In this document: piece by piece, positions 1-52,021 of the stretch | How positions within the stretch are numbered: position 1 is the first letter of the stretch | Layout: the number at the start of each line of letters is the position of its first letter | NCBI GenBank assembly: GCA_964019415.1 | Contig: OZ025872.1 | Location: 9,560,678-9,624,677 of the forward strand | DNA length: 64,000 bases | Source: Ianthella basta | Taxonomy: Eukaryota; Porifera; Demospongiae; Verongiida; Ianthellidae | Direction of reading: 5' to 3' | Made by a program: the position numbers and the translations under genes | The notes under the pieces: generated by a model | The model's input: only the letters and a program-made list of their open reading frames with translations | Database searches by the model: none | What the model was told of the DNA's origin: nothing

Positions 1-573
1 GACTGCTTGAGGACGAGGCAAGTGCATGTTGCATCAGAGGCTGCATGAGCCACTCATTGCTGTGATTATTCCAGAGAAACATTAAATTTTCATGCTAAAA
101 GAATGGTAGCAAAATAAATGAACTCTGGTGACTGTTGCTATAACCATGCATGCAAAATATGACTGCATTCATGGACAGCTGTAGAGTACATGCACATGTA
201 TGGAAATATAGAAGCATGCATGAAGTAAAGCTCATCATATCCACTGTACTTGTAATATAGTAAAGTAGGCTGCTAGGACGGCATGCTATTGTGTTCATTT
301 AATTTAAGTGCAGTGTTCATGGCCCGTTGTGACACCTAGTTTAGGGACAGACCATTCCTTTTTATGAATGCATGACATATACGAGTGCCGAGTGTGAATA
401 TATGCCAAACCAGTTACAAACCGCTTTGAAATTAGTTTGGCATGTAGTATGAACACGTATACCCCCCCCCCCACACATAATTATAGATAGTTACATCCAT
501 CAGCACGCATATACAATGTATACCGGCATGCCATTCAGCCTGCATGCAATAAATGCCCCAGTTCTATATAATT

Positions 574-748
574 ACAGTGGAACCTCAGAAATAAGACGAT
601 GCACCGTCTGGGCCGTACAAAGTGGTCTTATTTTTGAGGTGGTCTTAATTCCACAATCAAACAATACATGTGTACATACGTATGCGAAGCAATCATATTA
701 CTAAGGTGGTCGTTTCATAGAGGTGTTCTTTTGGCGGGGTCCCGGAAG
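574..748. mobile_element. Pogo/Tigger-like TIR element relic
   Basis: The left end begins with the sequence CAGTGGAACCTC, and the body alternates phrases such as 'gtggtctta' and 'ggtgttctt'. It ends near a degenerate complementary end, 'ggcggggtccc'. The same architecture, with better ends, occurs at 24313-24896. CAGTGGAACC-type ends are typical of pogo/Tigger-like elements. There is no coding capacity. The rest of 1-1206 holds no gene I can support; 780-803 is a G-rich run. Confidence 0.45.
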
Positions 749-1206
749 CACCGTTACAGTTATGCAGCGAGAATTTGAGGCGGGGGGGGGGGAGGGGGGG
801 GAGAGGTAGATATAGGACTATAGATAGGCCTGGTTTGTCTCTGAGATTTACTGTGAGCTGCATATGCTACTGCCAATTAATAATTGAGCTGCACATGCAA
901 ACATTGTAGTAAATTATTATACACATGAATTAAGGATCATTATATAATTATAATGAATATAATTATCATGCAATGCTACAGTGAAACATAGCAAAAATTT
1001 ATATCAAAGTAAGATGAACTTCTCCAAAAATGGTAAGGTTGTATAACTATACAGCTAAATTAGAAACTTTGAACAAAACACAAATTAAATTCAATCACAA
1101 TAATTATGCAGTCCTAGTATAGCTGTTATACCCTACAGACACCAATAATTCATGTCCATCAAAAGCTCTTCTATTCCAATATGTTGTGGACACACATGTA
1201 CGTACA

Positions 1207-2595
1207 TCACACTTCATTCTTCGGTTCAAAGCAGTCCACTCTGAAGAACAGGGTGTTGTCCTTCAAGTACTGCAATTTGTTGCGACCGTTGCAGCTGAGG
1301 TCTTGGTGGGAGACGAACCTTGGGAGGCCCCAGAATGCACTTGCTTTCTCCCTTCCTGTGACACGATTACTGGTTGCTTCACTGACATTACTATCAGGTG
1401 ACCACAGCTGTCTAGTGCAGTGCTGCCCATCTTCCAGCTGGTTGAGCAGGCTCACTTTGATGGTGCCTTTGAAGGGCCACTTCAGATTGTCATCATGGTC
1501 TCCTCTCATCAGGCAGACGTGCGCAGACACATGAGTGCCTTTGCCATGTTTGTTTCCATTAGCATGAACTTTGAGACACATCTTGTACCCTCCAAAGTGA
1601 GAGTAAACAGGATCACTGAACCAGTCTTCTTCATTCTCCTTCTTCTCCTGAAATCCCTCCATCTTGATAACCCAGGGCGGATGAGGGTAGCAAGTGGGTG
1701 TGTTCTGGAGCCAGGCACGGAAGGCAAGTGGGAGGATGGAGACATCCGGAACTAAACCACTTTGGTTAATCCTTTTATAAAGATTTTGCATTGTAGCTGC
1801 ATACGATTTCATGAGTGCTTGTAGGTGGTGGTCCTTGTCTGATGTGTGCTCCTCCAGATCCTTCCTCTTGACGATGGAGGCACAGCCGGCCATCTTGTGG
1901 GGACACTCCACCAATTCTTCAGAGCAGGTGTTAGCAAGGTGATCCTTCATTGCTCTACAGGTTAGAGTCCTCTTGCATCCAGCTACACAGGGGAGACGGA
2001 ACGATTCACATACTGTGAGGTGTGAAGTGGTGACTGTGTTGTAAGGACCCTCATGCTGACAGTGTGGACACTTGAAGTCACGATACAGGCATTCGGCTGT
2101 CGTATGCATCATCAGGTGTCTTCGCTCCATCTCTTTCTCACAACCATTTCTGCATTTCACCATCTGGAAGTGACAGACATCACTGGTGTGCTCCTCAGCC
2201 ACCCTCAGTTCTCCCTGCCAGTCACAACCCTTCTTAGAGTTGGGGCACTTCACCTTGAAGCCACCAAGTCTTCTGCTATTGAAGAAGTCTGGAAATGCGG
2301 TGAAGGTCACACCGTCAACCGGGCAAATCTCCGTCTCTTTAATGCACGTTCGACAGAATAAGTGCCCGCAACTGGTTTGCACCGGGCCAGAGACCAGCTC
2401 TAGGCAGATGGGGCACACTAGGTCCCGTAAATCCAGCAATTGGCTAACGTCCAGAAATGTGTACTTCACTCCATTGTAGGCAAGCCGAGGCAGTGGGGCA
2501 CTCTCATTTGTGGAGTCCGCACTCCCTCCATCGGGCGGACGATCACTCTCTTGCATCGCTAACGAAACGGGAAGGCAGTTGTCCGATAGGCTCAT
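1207..2595 (-). CDS. TRAF-like RING/zinc-finger/MATH protein 1
   Basis: Intronless 462-residue gene. A C3HC3D RING spans about residues 61-94 (CPIC, CGHLFC, final CPVD), the TRAF6-type pattern. Cys/His-rich TRAF zinc fingers follow at about 115-260, then a short linker and a MATH/TRAF-C domain at about 310-458 (motifs YSHFGGYKMCLKV, WPFKGTIKVSLLNQLED, LFFRVDCFEP). Family knowledge: the RING would recruit E2 enzymes for ubiquitin transfer and MATH would bind receptor tails or adaptors. No long coiled coil separates fingers and MATH, unlike typical vertebrate TRAFs, so trimerisation is uncertain. The start is an ATG preceding a 40-residue low-complexity N-terminus; the paralogues at 55581 and 59569 start much closer to the RING. 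It sits in tandem, same strand, with the gene at 3386. Confidence 0.9.
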   Translation of the reverse strand: MSLSDNCLPVSLAMQESDRPPDGGSADSTNESAPLPRLAYNGVKYTFLDVSQLLDLRDLVCPICLELVSGPVQTSCGHLFCRTCIKETEICPVDGVTFTAFPDFFNSRRLGGFKVKCPNSKKGCDWQGELRVAEEHTSDVCHFQMVKCRNGCEKEMERRHLMMHTTAECLYRDFKCPHCQHEGPYNTVTTSHLTVCESFRLPCVAGCKRTLTCRAMKDHLANTCSEELVECPHKMAGCASIVKRKDLEEHTSDKDHHLQALMKSYAATMQNLYKRINQSGLVPDVSILPLAFRAWLQNTPTCYPHPPWVIKMEGFQEKKENEEDWFSDPVYSHFGGYKMCLKVHANGNKHGKGTHVSAHVCLMRGDHDDNLKWPFKGTIKVSLLNQLEDGQHCTRQLWSPDSNVSEATSNRVTGREKASAFWGLPRFVSHQDLSCNGRNKLQYLKDNTLFFRVDCFEPKNEV

Positions 2596-2856
2596 CTGCG
2601 GAACGGTAGCTAGTTACTGTATATGGATAGAACTCCAAGTCTCCCAAAAGGAACACGTGGTCTCCACTATCCACGCTTGATTCGTTTTAATCACTTGGGA
2701 GGAGTACGTAGCTAACCGCTGGGATGGCTATAGATATAGGCACATATTGGGTGGGGTAGGGGGGATGAGTTTATACCTGCAAGCAATAGTCTCGAAACAA
2801 GTCATGCCCTTTCGCATACAGTCAGGGAGACAGTCTCGGTGAATTGCAAGGATGTA

Positions 2857-3034
2857 GGCGTGGCATGAAAAAGGACAGAAACAAGTAAAAACTGTTACAC
2901 AGTGGAGCATTCACCATGGTCCCTACAGGCAAGAATGTCACACCGTATAGTGCTATACCCTTGAATGTAAGGACGATGTGAATGCTCCACTGTGTAACAG
3001 CCTTTACTAGTTTCAGTCTTTTTTATGCCATTAT
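2857..3034. repeat. Hairpin MITE-like element
   Basis: Two arms, about 2857-2912 and 2978-3034, are inverted copies of one another; each contains the 18-mer 'tgttacacagtggagcat' or its complement. The whole is about 180 bp with a loop of roughly 65 nt. It lies between the first two TRAF-like genes and has no coding potential. The flanking stretch 3035-3385 holds nothing I recognise. Confidence 0.6.
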
Positions 3035-3385
3035 TAAAATGAACCAACTAGTATTCTACTTAGTCTAGTTCAACGTTAACCTTAAAGATCTTCCATCAGC
3101 TACTCATGCATGCACAAGTCTGTAACCTTGTGTCTAACTGGTGCTTGAATGGGTCACTACTATAATATGTGCAGAATTAATTAATACATAAATATATCTG
3201 TTTAGTTTGTACTGAAAATCAAGCACACATGTACAGTAGTACTGTACTATACAATAACTGCTGGTAATGTATTATATATAGCCATATGCATGACCTTCAG
3301 CCACATACGCCATGTACTGTACAATTGAGGCTATAGATAACAGTACACTGTCACTGACATATCTGCTTGCGTTGTAATTTAGGCT

Positions 3386-4810
3386 TCAATCCAGTTCAGG
3401 TGCAAATGAGTCCACCCTGATGAACACAGTATCATCCTTTAAGTATTGGCAGTTCTTGTCACGATGGTACCCAAGATCTTTGTGGGGAACAAATTGTGCA
3501 TGTCCCCATCCAATGGCTCTCTCTCCATTGGTGACGCGGTCGGTGGAGGTACCAGGGACTTCTTTGTCGGGCATCCAAGGCATTCTTGAGCGGTGCTGCC
3601 CATCCTCCAGCTGGTTCAGAAGGCTCACTTTGATAGTACCTTTGAAGGGCCACTTTAGATTGTTATCGTTGTCTCCTCTCATCAGGTGGACAAAGAGAGA
3701 CATAAAAGTGCCTTCCCCTGTTGATATCCCATTAGGATACACACTGAGGCACACTTTGTACCCTCCAAAGTGAGAGTATACAGGATCACTGAACCAGCGG
3801 CATCCTTCCTCCTTCTTCTCTTGGTATCCCTCCATTGTGACAACCCACGGTGGGCGGGGGTAGCTTGTGGGTGTGTTCTGGAGCCAGGGTCGGCATGGGA
3901 GGGGAAGAAGAGAAAGCTGAGGAGGGTCTCCTTTATTTTGGAAGCTGGCACTCAAGCAACACAAAACTGACGCCTGTGACTTCATCAATACAGCAAAATG
4001 GTGGTCCTTGTCAGATGTGTGCTCCTCCAGATCCTTTCTCTTCACAATGGAGGTACAGCCGACCATCTTGTGGGCACACTCCACCCATTCCCCAGGGCAG
4101 GTGGACGAGAGATGCCCGGCAATGCTGCCTCGGGTGAGCTGCTCATTACACCCAGCTGGACATGGTAGAGGGAATGATCCACATGTGGGGACATGACACC
4201 TTGTTATGAAATCGTACGTCCCACTGTGAGTGCAGTGTGGACAAGCATACTGCCTCCCACCGCACGACTCTTGCCAGTGTAGGGCCAAGTGCCTTCGTTC
4301 CACCTCCCCCGCGCAACCTTTGACGCACTTCACTGCCTGATATTCGCAGGTTGTAGCAGTGTGCTCTTCGGAAGCCCTCAGTTCTCCTTCCCATTCGCAC
4401 CCCTTCTCCGAGTTGGGGCACAAAACCCTAAAGTTTCCAAGTCTTCGCTTGTTGAAGTGATCGGTGGTTTTGGTAAAGCGCTTACGATCCACGGGGCAGG
4501 TGGGCGCGCCATTTATGCACTTGCCACAGAACAAGTGCCCACAACTTGTCTGTACGGGGTCAGAGACCAGCTCCAGACAGATGGGACACTTGAGTTCTTC
4601 TAAAACATTGGTTGCTCTGTCTAAGAACGTGTAATTCACTCCTTTGAAGCAGTATTCTGGAGGAGCGAACTCCTTGTGAGGAAGGTCTGTGGCGACTTGC
4701 TGTTCTTTGTCTTCAGATTCGCTTTGCGAGCACTCCTCTGCGTCTTCATAACGCGGGCGCTTTGAGTCGGGAATGCTCTGCTCTTGACTCATCGAATGAT
4801 TAACGATCAT
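3386..4810 (-). CDS. TRAF-like RING/zinc-finger/MATH protein 2
   Basis: Intronless, 474 residues. The N-terminal extension (1-70) is acidic and Ser/Glu-rich and carries a small basic patch (KRPR). A RING at about 75-108 (CPIC ... CGHLFCGKC ... CPVD) is followed by TRAF-type zinc fingers to about 270 and a C-terminal MATH domain from about 322. It is the most diverged of the complete copies: the zinc-finger block reads differently, for example HCTHSGTYDFITRCHV, while the MATH core WPFKGTIKVSLLNQLEDGQH is nearly unchanged. The predicted role is an E3 ligase/adaptor of the TRAF6 type, inferred from domain order only. The ATG at 4808-4810 lies about 40 nt downstream of a TATA-like box. Confidence 0.9.
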   Translation of the reverse strand: MIVNHSMSQEQSIPDSKRPRYEDAEECSQSESEDKEQQVATDLPHKEFAPPEYCFKGVNYTFLDRATNVLEELKCPICLELVSDPVQTSCGHLFCGKCINGAPTCPVDRKRFTKTTDHFNKRRLGNFRVLCPNSEKGCEWEGELRASEEHTATTCEYQAVKCVKGCAGEVERRHLALHWQESCGGRQYACPHCTHSGTYDFITRCHVPTCGSFPLPCPAGCNEQLTRGSIAGHLSSTCPGEWVECAHKMVGCTSIVKRKDLEEHTSDKDHHFAVLMKSQASVLCCLSASFQNKGDPPQLSLLPLPCRPWLQNTPTSYPRPPWVVTMEGYQEKKEEGCRWFSDPVYSHFGGYKVCLSVYPNGISTGEGTFMSLFVHLMRGDNDNNLKWPFKGTIKVSLLNQLEDGQHRSRMPWMPDKEVPGTSTDRVTNGERAIGWGHAQFVPHKDLGYHRDKNCQYLKDDTVFIRVDSFAPELD

Positions 4811-4848
4811 AGAGGGTTGAGAAGCCCACGTGCGCTCCGAAACAGCTG

Positions 4849-4855
4849 ATTTATA
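4849..4855 (-). promoter_or_regulatory. TATA-like box upstream of TRAF-like gene 2
   Basis: On the minus strand the sequence reads CCTATAAATCAG, 39-45 nt upstream of the ATG at 4810. A comparable TATAAAT lies 43-49 nt upstream of the ATG of the paralogue at 59569-60852. The similar spacing in two paralogues makes a core promoter plausible, but no transcription start is known. Confidence 0.4.
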
Positions 4856-5139
4856 GGAGTGCGCGCGTGATTGCCTGAACTTCCGGTTCGTAAGAACTTA
4901 GACAATAATTATTAAAGTCATGCAAATCAATAGTCCGCCAATTACAATTATTAACAATATAATAATGAATTTGACTTCTCTAGCTTTTATTTAATAATTC
5001 GACTTAAAATTGTAATTAATTTTATGCCTTATAAAAACATGTCTGCTAGGTGCTATTAAATATGGGAATCAAGGTTTAATAATTATGTGCACTGTTTGGT
5101 CCCAGCTTGCTCATGGCGAGTTGTTTGTCGATCTTATAC

Positions 5140-6650
5140 AGCAAGGGGTAGGGGTGGAGTTATGTGGTCACGTTACAGTCATGTGATTCACATGTGACCT
5201 GCCACAAGACAATTTTTGAATTCCTGTCAATGTTGACGAGATCTAGACAGATGAATACACTGACAATTCGCATATGGAACAGATGGTGTTGGAGCTGTGG
5301 AGGTATGTGTTGTGCATGGATAAACAGAAAGGGAAACCAGAACATTAAATCCCAGACAGATGTCATGCTGGGTACCTGATGCTTGCATTGCACCCTGTCC
5401 CTACTCCTTGTTCACATCTTTCCCTCACTCACTCTACATTCAATCTTGATGTATTTCACCACACAAGCATACCACTACCAACCCATTTTATAACACTTCT
5501 CCTCTCTCTTCAATTCATGTGACTTCCTCCCCCATTCCTCATCCCCCTCCTCTGTGTATCTCCCTCTACCTCTCTTTCAACTCCCTTGCACCTCTCCCAC
5601 TCACTCCTTGTCTGTCTCTCCCCATCACTTCTCCTCCCCTCTCTATACATCTCACCCTCTTTCCTCCCCTCCCCTGCAGCCCCAGTGAGAAGTAGCATCC
5701 TCCAGATAAGATGCCTTCAGATATGACTGAATTCAAGTGATGAACTCACACCCAAGTGAAGACATACGCTCTTCCCCTCCTCTTCTTGACAGGGTCTGAT
5801 GAGTGGAAGTGGTAGGCTTCAGGAAACTGCATGGAAAAGACAATATACAGTAAAAAAGTACAAGGAAGCTTGACATATTGCTAAACAAAATAGTGCATGC
5901 TATGTATGCACAGAGGCACATACTATGCTATGGAGATGAATCGAATGACTGACTATATGAAGTGCACAGTCATGGCTCTACTGTTCAAACACAGCACATT
6001 GACTCAGGACACACTGTGACACGTAGCGATGCCGGAGGGGATCTTGTGAAGTGGTGATACATGCATGGCTGAACATACAACAAATGAAAGCGACATGGCT
6101 ACACACATAAGACAACACACAAAAGGTGACACAGAATCTCTGCCCCCTTAAACATCAACTGCCTTTACTTTGCAGCAACAGACTGTTGAGAAATGCGCAA
6201 ACCATGACAATTGCAGTACAATTGCAGTACAATTGCAGTACAGTTCGAATTATTCAAAGATGGCACCATTTATACTTATTAGTATTGTCGCTTGTATTCA
6301 AATTGAACACATTGAAATGGTTCCATCTCACATGTGGTGCCAATGCATTGCTCCTGGCCTACCAGTCTGAGAAATATAGGTGTCCACCTTCTCTAGCACA
6401 CGGCACCCCACCCTGCACATCTTTTTTTTTTCAATGCACCAATCTCAGAAATAGCAAACTGCTCCTTGGCAGCATTGTCAGCCAACTCAGACTCTGGGCT
6501 GGACAGGACCCAAGGTGGAGAATAAGGCAGTGATAGTTGCCAGCAACAGGGCAAGATTTGTGGGTGGTGGGTGTGGTTGGCGCTACGGTTGTGGGAGGTG
6601 CTAGCTATCAAAGGAGTGGCACTGTATTCTTGGTGCATTGCTTGCTCTGT
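5140..6650 (-). pseudogene. Decayed copy of the 50.2-52.0 kb segment
   Basis: Segment order and many short blocks match 50190-51960. These include the shared 'gtcatgtgattcacatgtga' stretch near 5178, a pyrimidine-rich tract at about 5400-5690, and the block around 5690-5835 corresponding to exon b (50861-51039). The part at about 6400-6640 corresponds to exon a (51603-52021). The coding frames intact at 50.8-52.0 kb are broken here by small deletions and stops: only fragments such as the start MHQEYSATPL (compare MSQEHNASPL) remain readable. I read it as a non-functional duplicate. 4856-5139 is AT-rich with nothing recognised. Confidence 0.55.
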
Positions 6651-7013
6651 GTTTCTCCATCTTTCAATTTGTTGCTAAAGATAATAAAATATTCACAGTT
6701 TTTGGTAAAACTATATCTCTATAGCTAGCTACCACATTTGTAGCTAGCTATGTAGCTAGCTAGCTAGAATGACACAGTAATAAATAATGTTCAGGAAAGA
6801 GATTTAGAAACGTTGCTCAAGTTAAGGCTCCTCACGCATGGTGTATGTAAGGCACCCATCACATTTTCCTTCTTGAGTATCAAATGGCATGCTGCTCATG
6901 GCTTCATGTGGGTTAGAAAGCAATGGCGGCCGCAATATTGCGCAACATTTGTGTGCCCTATTTAGGGGCTAAGCTGATGACTTCCTGCCAAGTGGCATCG
7001 CCATCATCAACAA

Positions 7014-47422
<40,409 letters not shown>

Positions 47423-49124
47423 AAATGTGTCTAATTTTGTGCGTGACTCCAATAGTGTGTGCCGGCCTGTTGGTACACATTTATCACAGTGAGATCTTGT
47501 GAGCAATTGCTGTACATTGATGCAGTGCATGATGTGTAGAATAATCAGAGGTGAACAATTCTGTGCTTGGCCACTGTGACTTGAGGGTTTCAGATGATAA
47601 GTCATGTGTCTGCTGTCACGTGTCACTCCTCACTGACTTTACAGTAGAAAGAATGCGGCTAGGCATTGACCCGTACCTATGACACTACCTACGTCACACA
47701 GCTTCTAACATGGTGAGTGTTTCCATTCTGTGTCCACTCTGCTGGTCACATAATCCAGTATTGGTGAGTGTGGCAACAAGGGCTGTTACCACAGGATTAG
47801 CACAGCACCTGGATAGCACTTCACAATTATTTTTGTATTTGTCTACTTCTACAGGAATGCGTACACCAATGTTGTCGTTACAGTCAATTGTAATGTTTGA
47901 TAGGCTTTTAATTCCATGTTAGTTTTTGTAAGTCTACATGTACACAACTTAATATCAATATTTTTTAGCTTTTGTTTATGCCGTAACTAATTTCATTCTC
48001 AGTGACAGTGTTTAGAGTCAATGAAATCTGTAGCAGAGTATTAATCTAAATGAACCTCGCAACTGTTGGGCATTTCAACCTAGTTTGATCATGTAGGTCT
48101 TCTTCACAAGTGTATCCGTGCACAATCAGTATGTTAAAATCACATAAATTGATATGCATGGGTGGCATAGGGAGACGGATTTGCTTGACAACATCACAAC
48201 ACCATCAATCACCAGTATAAATTATAGTATTGCATGCAGAACTATAGTACAGCAGTATAATTACAATGTCACGATTTCATTGCCATGCATTGACTTGCAT
48301 GTACATAATTGTATTAAATATTATTATTTTTGTAGATTAAAGCAGCCTTGGCTCAAGTTGAACCACATGCAGCATGCTGGCCATGGTGTATATATAATAA
48401 TGATAATTTTATGCTTGGATCCCATGTTATAGCTATAGCTCCCCTTAACTTTCAATTCAAAGTGCCTTTTCCAATTAAGAATAATGCATAATAATCATAA
48501 TGGCTTTACACAACAAAATGTATGTATAAAGTATAATTATACTAGCTTTAATTAAAATTAATATAATTATAATAAATTATTTCAATTGCAAGTTATGTAA
48601 ATAGTCATGGAGCACCAGGCAGCTAGCTGAATGTACAATACAATATATTATTCAATTAATCATAATAAAGTCTATGTATATAATATAATAATTATATAAC
48701 ACTATATATATATAGACAAATGAAAACATTAATTGTGGGGGCGAGCAGGAGTATTATAATGCATGATCATGATACAGGTATGTTGGTATATTATAATAAT
48801 TATATATAATTATAAGTAATGACGGAGGCAAAAGGATTTTTTAATTTATTTTAGGTGTGCCTACGCGTACCTACAAAGATAGATCTAGATTGATGCAAAG
48901 TTAACATAATGCATTGGCTACAGTGAGCAAGGCTGAGTAAGAAAGGTATAGCTGAATGGTACCAAATTAAAGCTGCAGCACACTTCGTACCCAGTCCGTG
49001 AATTCCTTGTATAGAGCTAACTGGTCCAGTGCACCCTCATGCAATCATGATCCTGACAGGTGCGCCATCCACGGCCAGCGGAGTCATAAGTATGTGAAGC
49101 TGTACTGGACCGATGCAACTGCAG

Positions 49125-49725
49125 CGACAAGGAGCATGCAGGAGAACCATCAAATATGACAACATACTTAGCGCCAGCCCCACTTAGCCCTTGTGTAGCC
49201 ATTGCAATTGAGCCAATGCGTGTCCAGTGCACCTTCCCTATCCTGGCCAATGAATTCTACCTTGCAATTGGCTCAACCTGCAGCTGAGAACATGAAGGCT
49301 GAACTTGTCGACAGGTCCTCCGGCCACAGAAGCTTAAGGAGCACATGAGTGGGGTAAGCATATGGAAGTGCCCACTCTGAGACCAATGGCAATGAGAATG
49401 GCCTCATTGGGCACACAAAGACCCAGTGAGGAGACAGGTGGGGCATTCAGTCATGCTCCTGCAGGAGCATGACTGAATGCCCCACTTGTCTCCTCCTACT
49501 TCCATATGCCTACCCCAGTCCTTAAGCTTCTGTGGAGGACCTGTCGACAAGTTCAGCCTTCATGTTCTCGAGCCAATTAAAGTAGAATCCCTCGATAGGG
49601 AAGGTGCAATGGACACACATTGGATCAATGGCTACACAAGGACTAATAAGTGGGGCTGGCGCTGTGTGTTGTCATTTGATGGTTCTTCTGCAGCTGCATG
49701 CTCCTTGCATATGCATGCATGACTT
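49125..49725. repeat. Imperfect long foldback element
   Basis: The left arm 49125-49467 and right arm 49468-49725 are inverted copies centred on the perfect palindrome 'catgctcctgcaggagcatg'. Matching blocks include 'cttgtcgacaggtcct' and 'gtggggctggcgct'. The left arm carries about 80 extra nt. Non-coding; downstream of the NLR gene. Confidence 0.65.
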
Positions 49726-50245
49726 GAATGAGCCAGCACCTAGCATGCAGCCGGCATGGGATCTTGAGATATCTCATCAGTGCAGTGCTCCAGAAGGGTG
49801 GACTGCAGGCCGGTCCTATGCAGGATTTCAGCTGGTGGCCTATATATACTGCAGAAGGGACAGGTGTGTTTCAGGCAGTGCATGTATTATATAATTATAT
49901 AATTATTCAACCTAGACAAAGCAATTAATGTCACAAGTATATTTATAGAATTACTTTAATAATTGTTATTATATTGCATACACATGCATAAGAATAAGAA
50001 TAACAATTATAATATTATACAGTTCGTTTCTAAAAGTTGCTGCAAAGTACTATAATAGTAATAAACCGGGGTTGGTTGGGTCTTTACAATAACAGCATGC
50101 TACAATTCACATTTGGCACCAGCGAAACACAACACACATGCTCCCTCAGGTAAACAGCTCCGGTGGAAGCAGTGGCCTACAGCAAGAGGGAGGGGTGGAG
50201 TTATGTAGTCACATGACAGTCATGTGATTCACATGTGACCTACCA

Positions 50246-50406
50246 CAAGGCAATGTGACGATCCCTGTCAATGTTGATGAGACTGATGAATACACTGACA
50301 ATTGGCATATGGAACAGGTGGTGTTGGAGCTGTGGAGGCGTGTGTTGTGCATGGAGAAAGAGAAAGGGAAACATAACCATTCAACACTAGACAGATTTCT
50401 TGTTGA
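50246..50406 (+). other. Exon-like open stretch in duplicated segment
   Basis: The plus strand reads VNVDETDEYTDNWHMEQVVL, then a basic stretch ending LDRFLVE before GAG|gtaact. It looks protein-like, but no good acceptor precedes it. The equivalent copy near 5220 has an early stop. Status undecided. Confidence 0.25.
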
Positions 50407-50559
50407 GGTAACTGATGTTAGCATTGCACCCTCCCCCACTCCACTGTTCACATCTTCCCTTACACACTATCACAATTGTCCTCGATTCAATTTCACATAC
50501 AAGGTGACTATCATTTCATATTCTCCACTTTCACACCTTATTAGCTCACTTCCTCTCCG

Positions 50560-50860
50560 CTTCTCTTTCTCTCCTTCCCCACCCCCTCCACCCCTTACCA
50601 CCTTCTCTACTCTTCCCCCTCCACTCCTCACTCACTCCCCTCCCTTTCCACCCCTCACTCCCTCCCCTTCCACCCCTTACTCCCTCCCCTCCCCCTACAC
50701 CCTTACTCCCTTCCCCTCTCCCCTCCACTCCTCACTCCCTTCCCTCTCCTCTCCACTCCTCACTCCCTCCCCTTCCCCCTCCACTCCTCACTCCCTCCCC
50801 TCCCCCTCCCCCCTCACTCCCTCCCCACCCCCTCCACCCCTCCACCCTCCCCTCCCGTAC
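50560..50860. repeat. C/T-rich tract
   Basis: About 300 nt almost free of G on the plus strand, built from 'cactccctccc'-like units. On the minus strand it would be a purine-rich intron directly downstream of exon b. A shorter version occurs at 5400-5680 in the decayed copy. Confidence 0.7.
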
Positions 50861-51039
50861 CTAGCCACCCTGCAGCCCCAGTGAGAGGTAGCGTCCTCCA
50901 GATAAGATGCCTTGGGATGACTGAATTCATCTGGGTTCAGTGATGAATGCACACCCAAAGGAGAAGACATCCGCTGTTCTCCCTCCACCTCCTCTTCTTT
51001 GTCAGGTTCCTTTGAATGGAGGTGGTAGGCTTCGGAGAA
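50861..51039 (-). CDS. Exon b of an unrecognised minus-strand gene
   Basis: Minus-strand acceptor 'ctttctgtgcag' then FSEAYHLHSKEPDKEEEVEG, an acidic segment, then SYLEDATSHWGC and a donor CTAG|gtacgg. Phase 0 entry matches the exit of the upstream exon a. No family recognised. Confidence 0.45.
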
Positions 51040-51602
51040 CTGCACAGAAAGGACAATAATACGCAGTTATGAAGCACAAATAAGCTTACCATTGCTACCA
51101 ACATAGCTGCCTGTGCACAGTGACATGTACTATGTTGCGGACACAAATGAAATGACTGATTGTGGGAGTGCGCAGTCATGGCTCTACTGTTCAAACACAG
51201 CACTTTGACTCAGGGCATGCAGTAACATGTGGCCATGCCGGGGGTGGCATCTTGAAGTGGTGATGAATGGATGAACATACAACAAATGAAGGCAACATAT
51301 AACTACACAGCTACACACACACAAGACAAGACACAAAAGGTAATGCAGAAACCGCGGCCGTCTTATACAACAACCTCCTTCTCATCAAAAGATTGTTGAG
51401 AAATGCACAAACCAACGAACGACTCAAATGATAAGCTATGACAGTTGCAGTTATGAACGAAGCTAGAAATTGTCACCATCCAGCCAGTGCTATCACTAGT
51501 GCTCAGACACTTGAAATCTGCAATGTTGCATCTCCCATCACATACACATCATCACTGTTTCTATTAATAGCACTCTTGTAACCGTAAATAGCAACATCTC
51601 AC

Positions 51603-52021
51603 ATGTGGCGCCAAAGCGTTGCTCCTGGCTGACCAGAGGTAGGTGTCCGCCTTCTCCAGCACACGGTGCCCCACCCCGCACATCTCTCCCTCCAGCGAGC
51701 ACAGCTGCACCAGCCCCGACAACAAGCTGCTCCTCGACAACCACTGGCAACGGACTCCACTGTCGGCCAACTCAGAGAGGAGTCGCTGGACTGGACGGGA
51801 CCCAAGATGGAGAATAAGGCGGCGAAGGATGTCAGCACCATGGCAGGATGCGTGGGTGGTGGGTGTGGTTGATGTCTCGGTTGTGGGAGGTGCTACCAAA
51901 GGAGAGGCATTGTGTTCTTGGGACATCACTTGCTCTGTACGCTCTCCAGCTTTGCTACTGAAGATGTTGCAGGCTAAATTAATTAGTGTTCGCCCTTCAT
52001 CCATGCTTTGTGGGTTCAAGT
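51603..52021 (-). CDS. Exon a of an unrecognised minus-strand gene
   Basis: About 139 codons between acceptor 'ttcttatacag' and donor CCACAT|gtgaga. It reads MDEGRTLINLACNIFSSKAG, a Thr/Pro-rich middle, then ILRRLILHLGSRPVQRLLSE and SLLSGLVQLCSLEGEM. The helical Leu-rich second half looks like a folded protein segment. I do not recognise the family. Upstream exons are not identified in 52022-52763, and the decayed copy at 5.7-6.65 kb has lost this frame. Confidence 0.45.

Noticed and set aside
1181..1755. Plus-strand open frames across TRAF-like gene 1 (and similar ones at each paralogue)
   Set aside because: They are antisense shadows of well-supported minus-strand coding sequence.
50546..50884. 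Pro/Ser-rich or Gly/Glu-rich open frames
   Set aside because: They are products of a C/T-rich low-complexity tract, without splice or start support.
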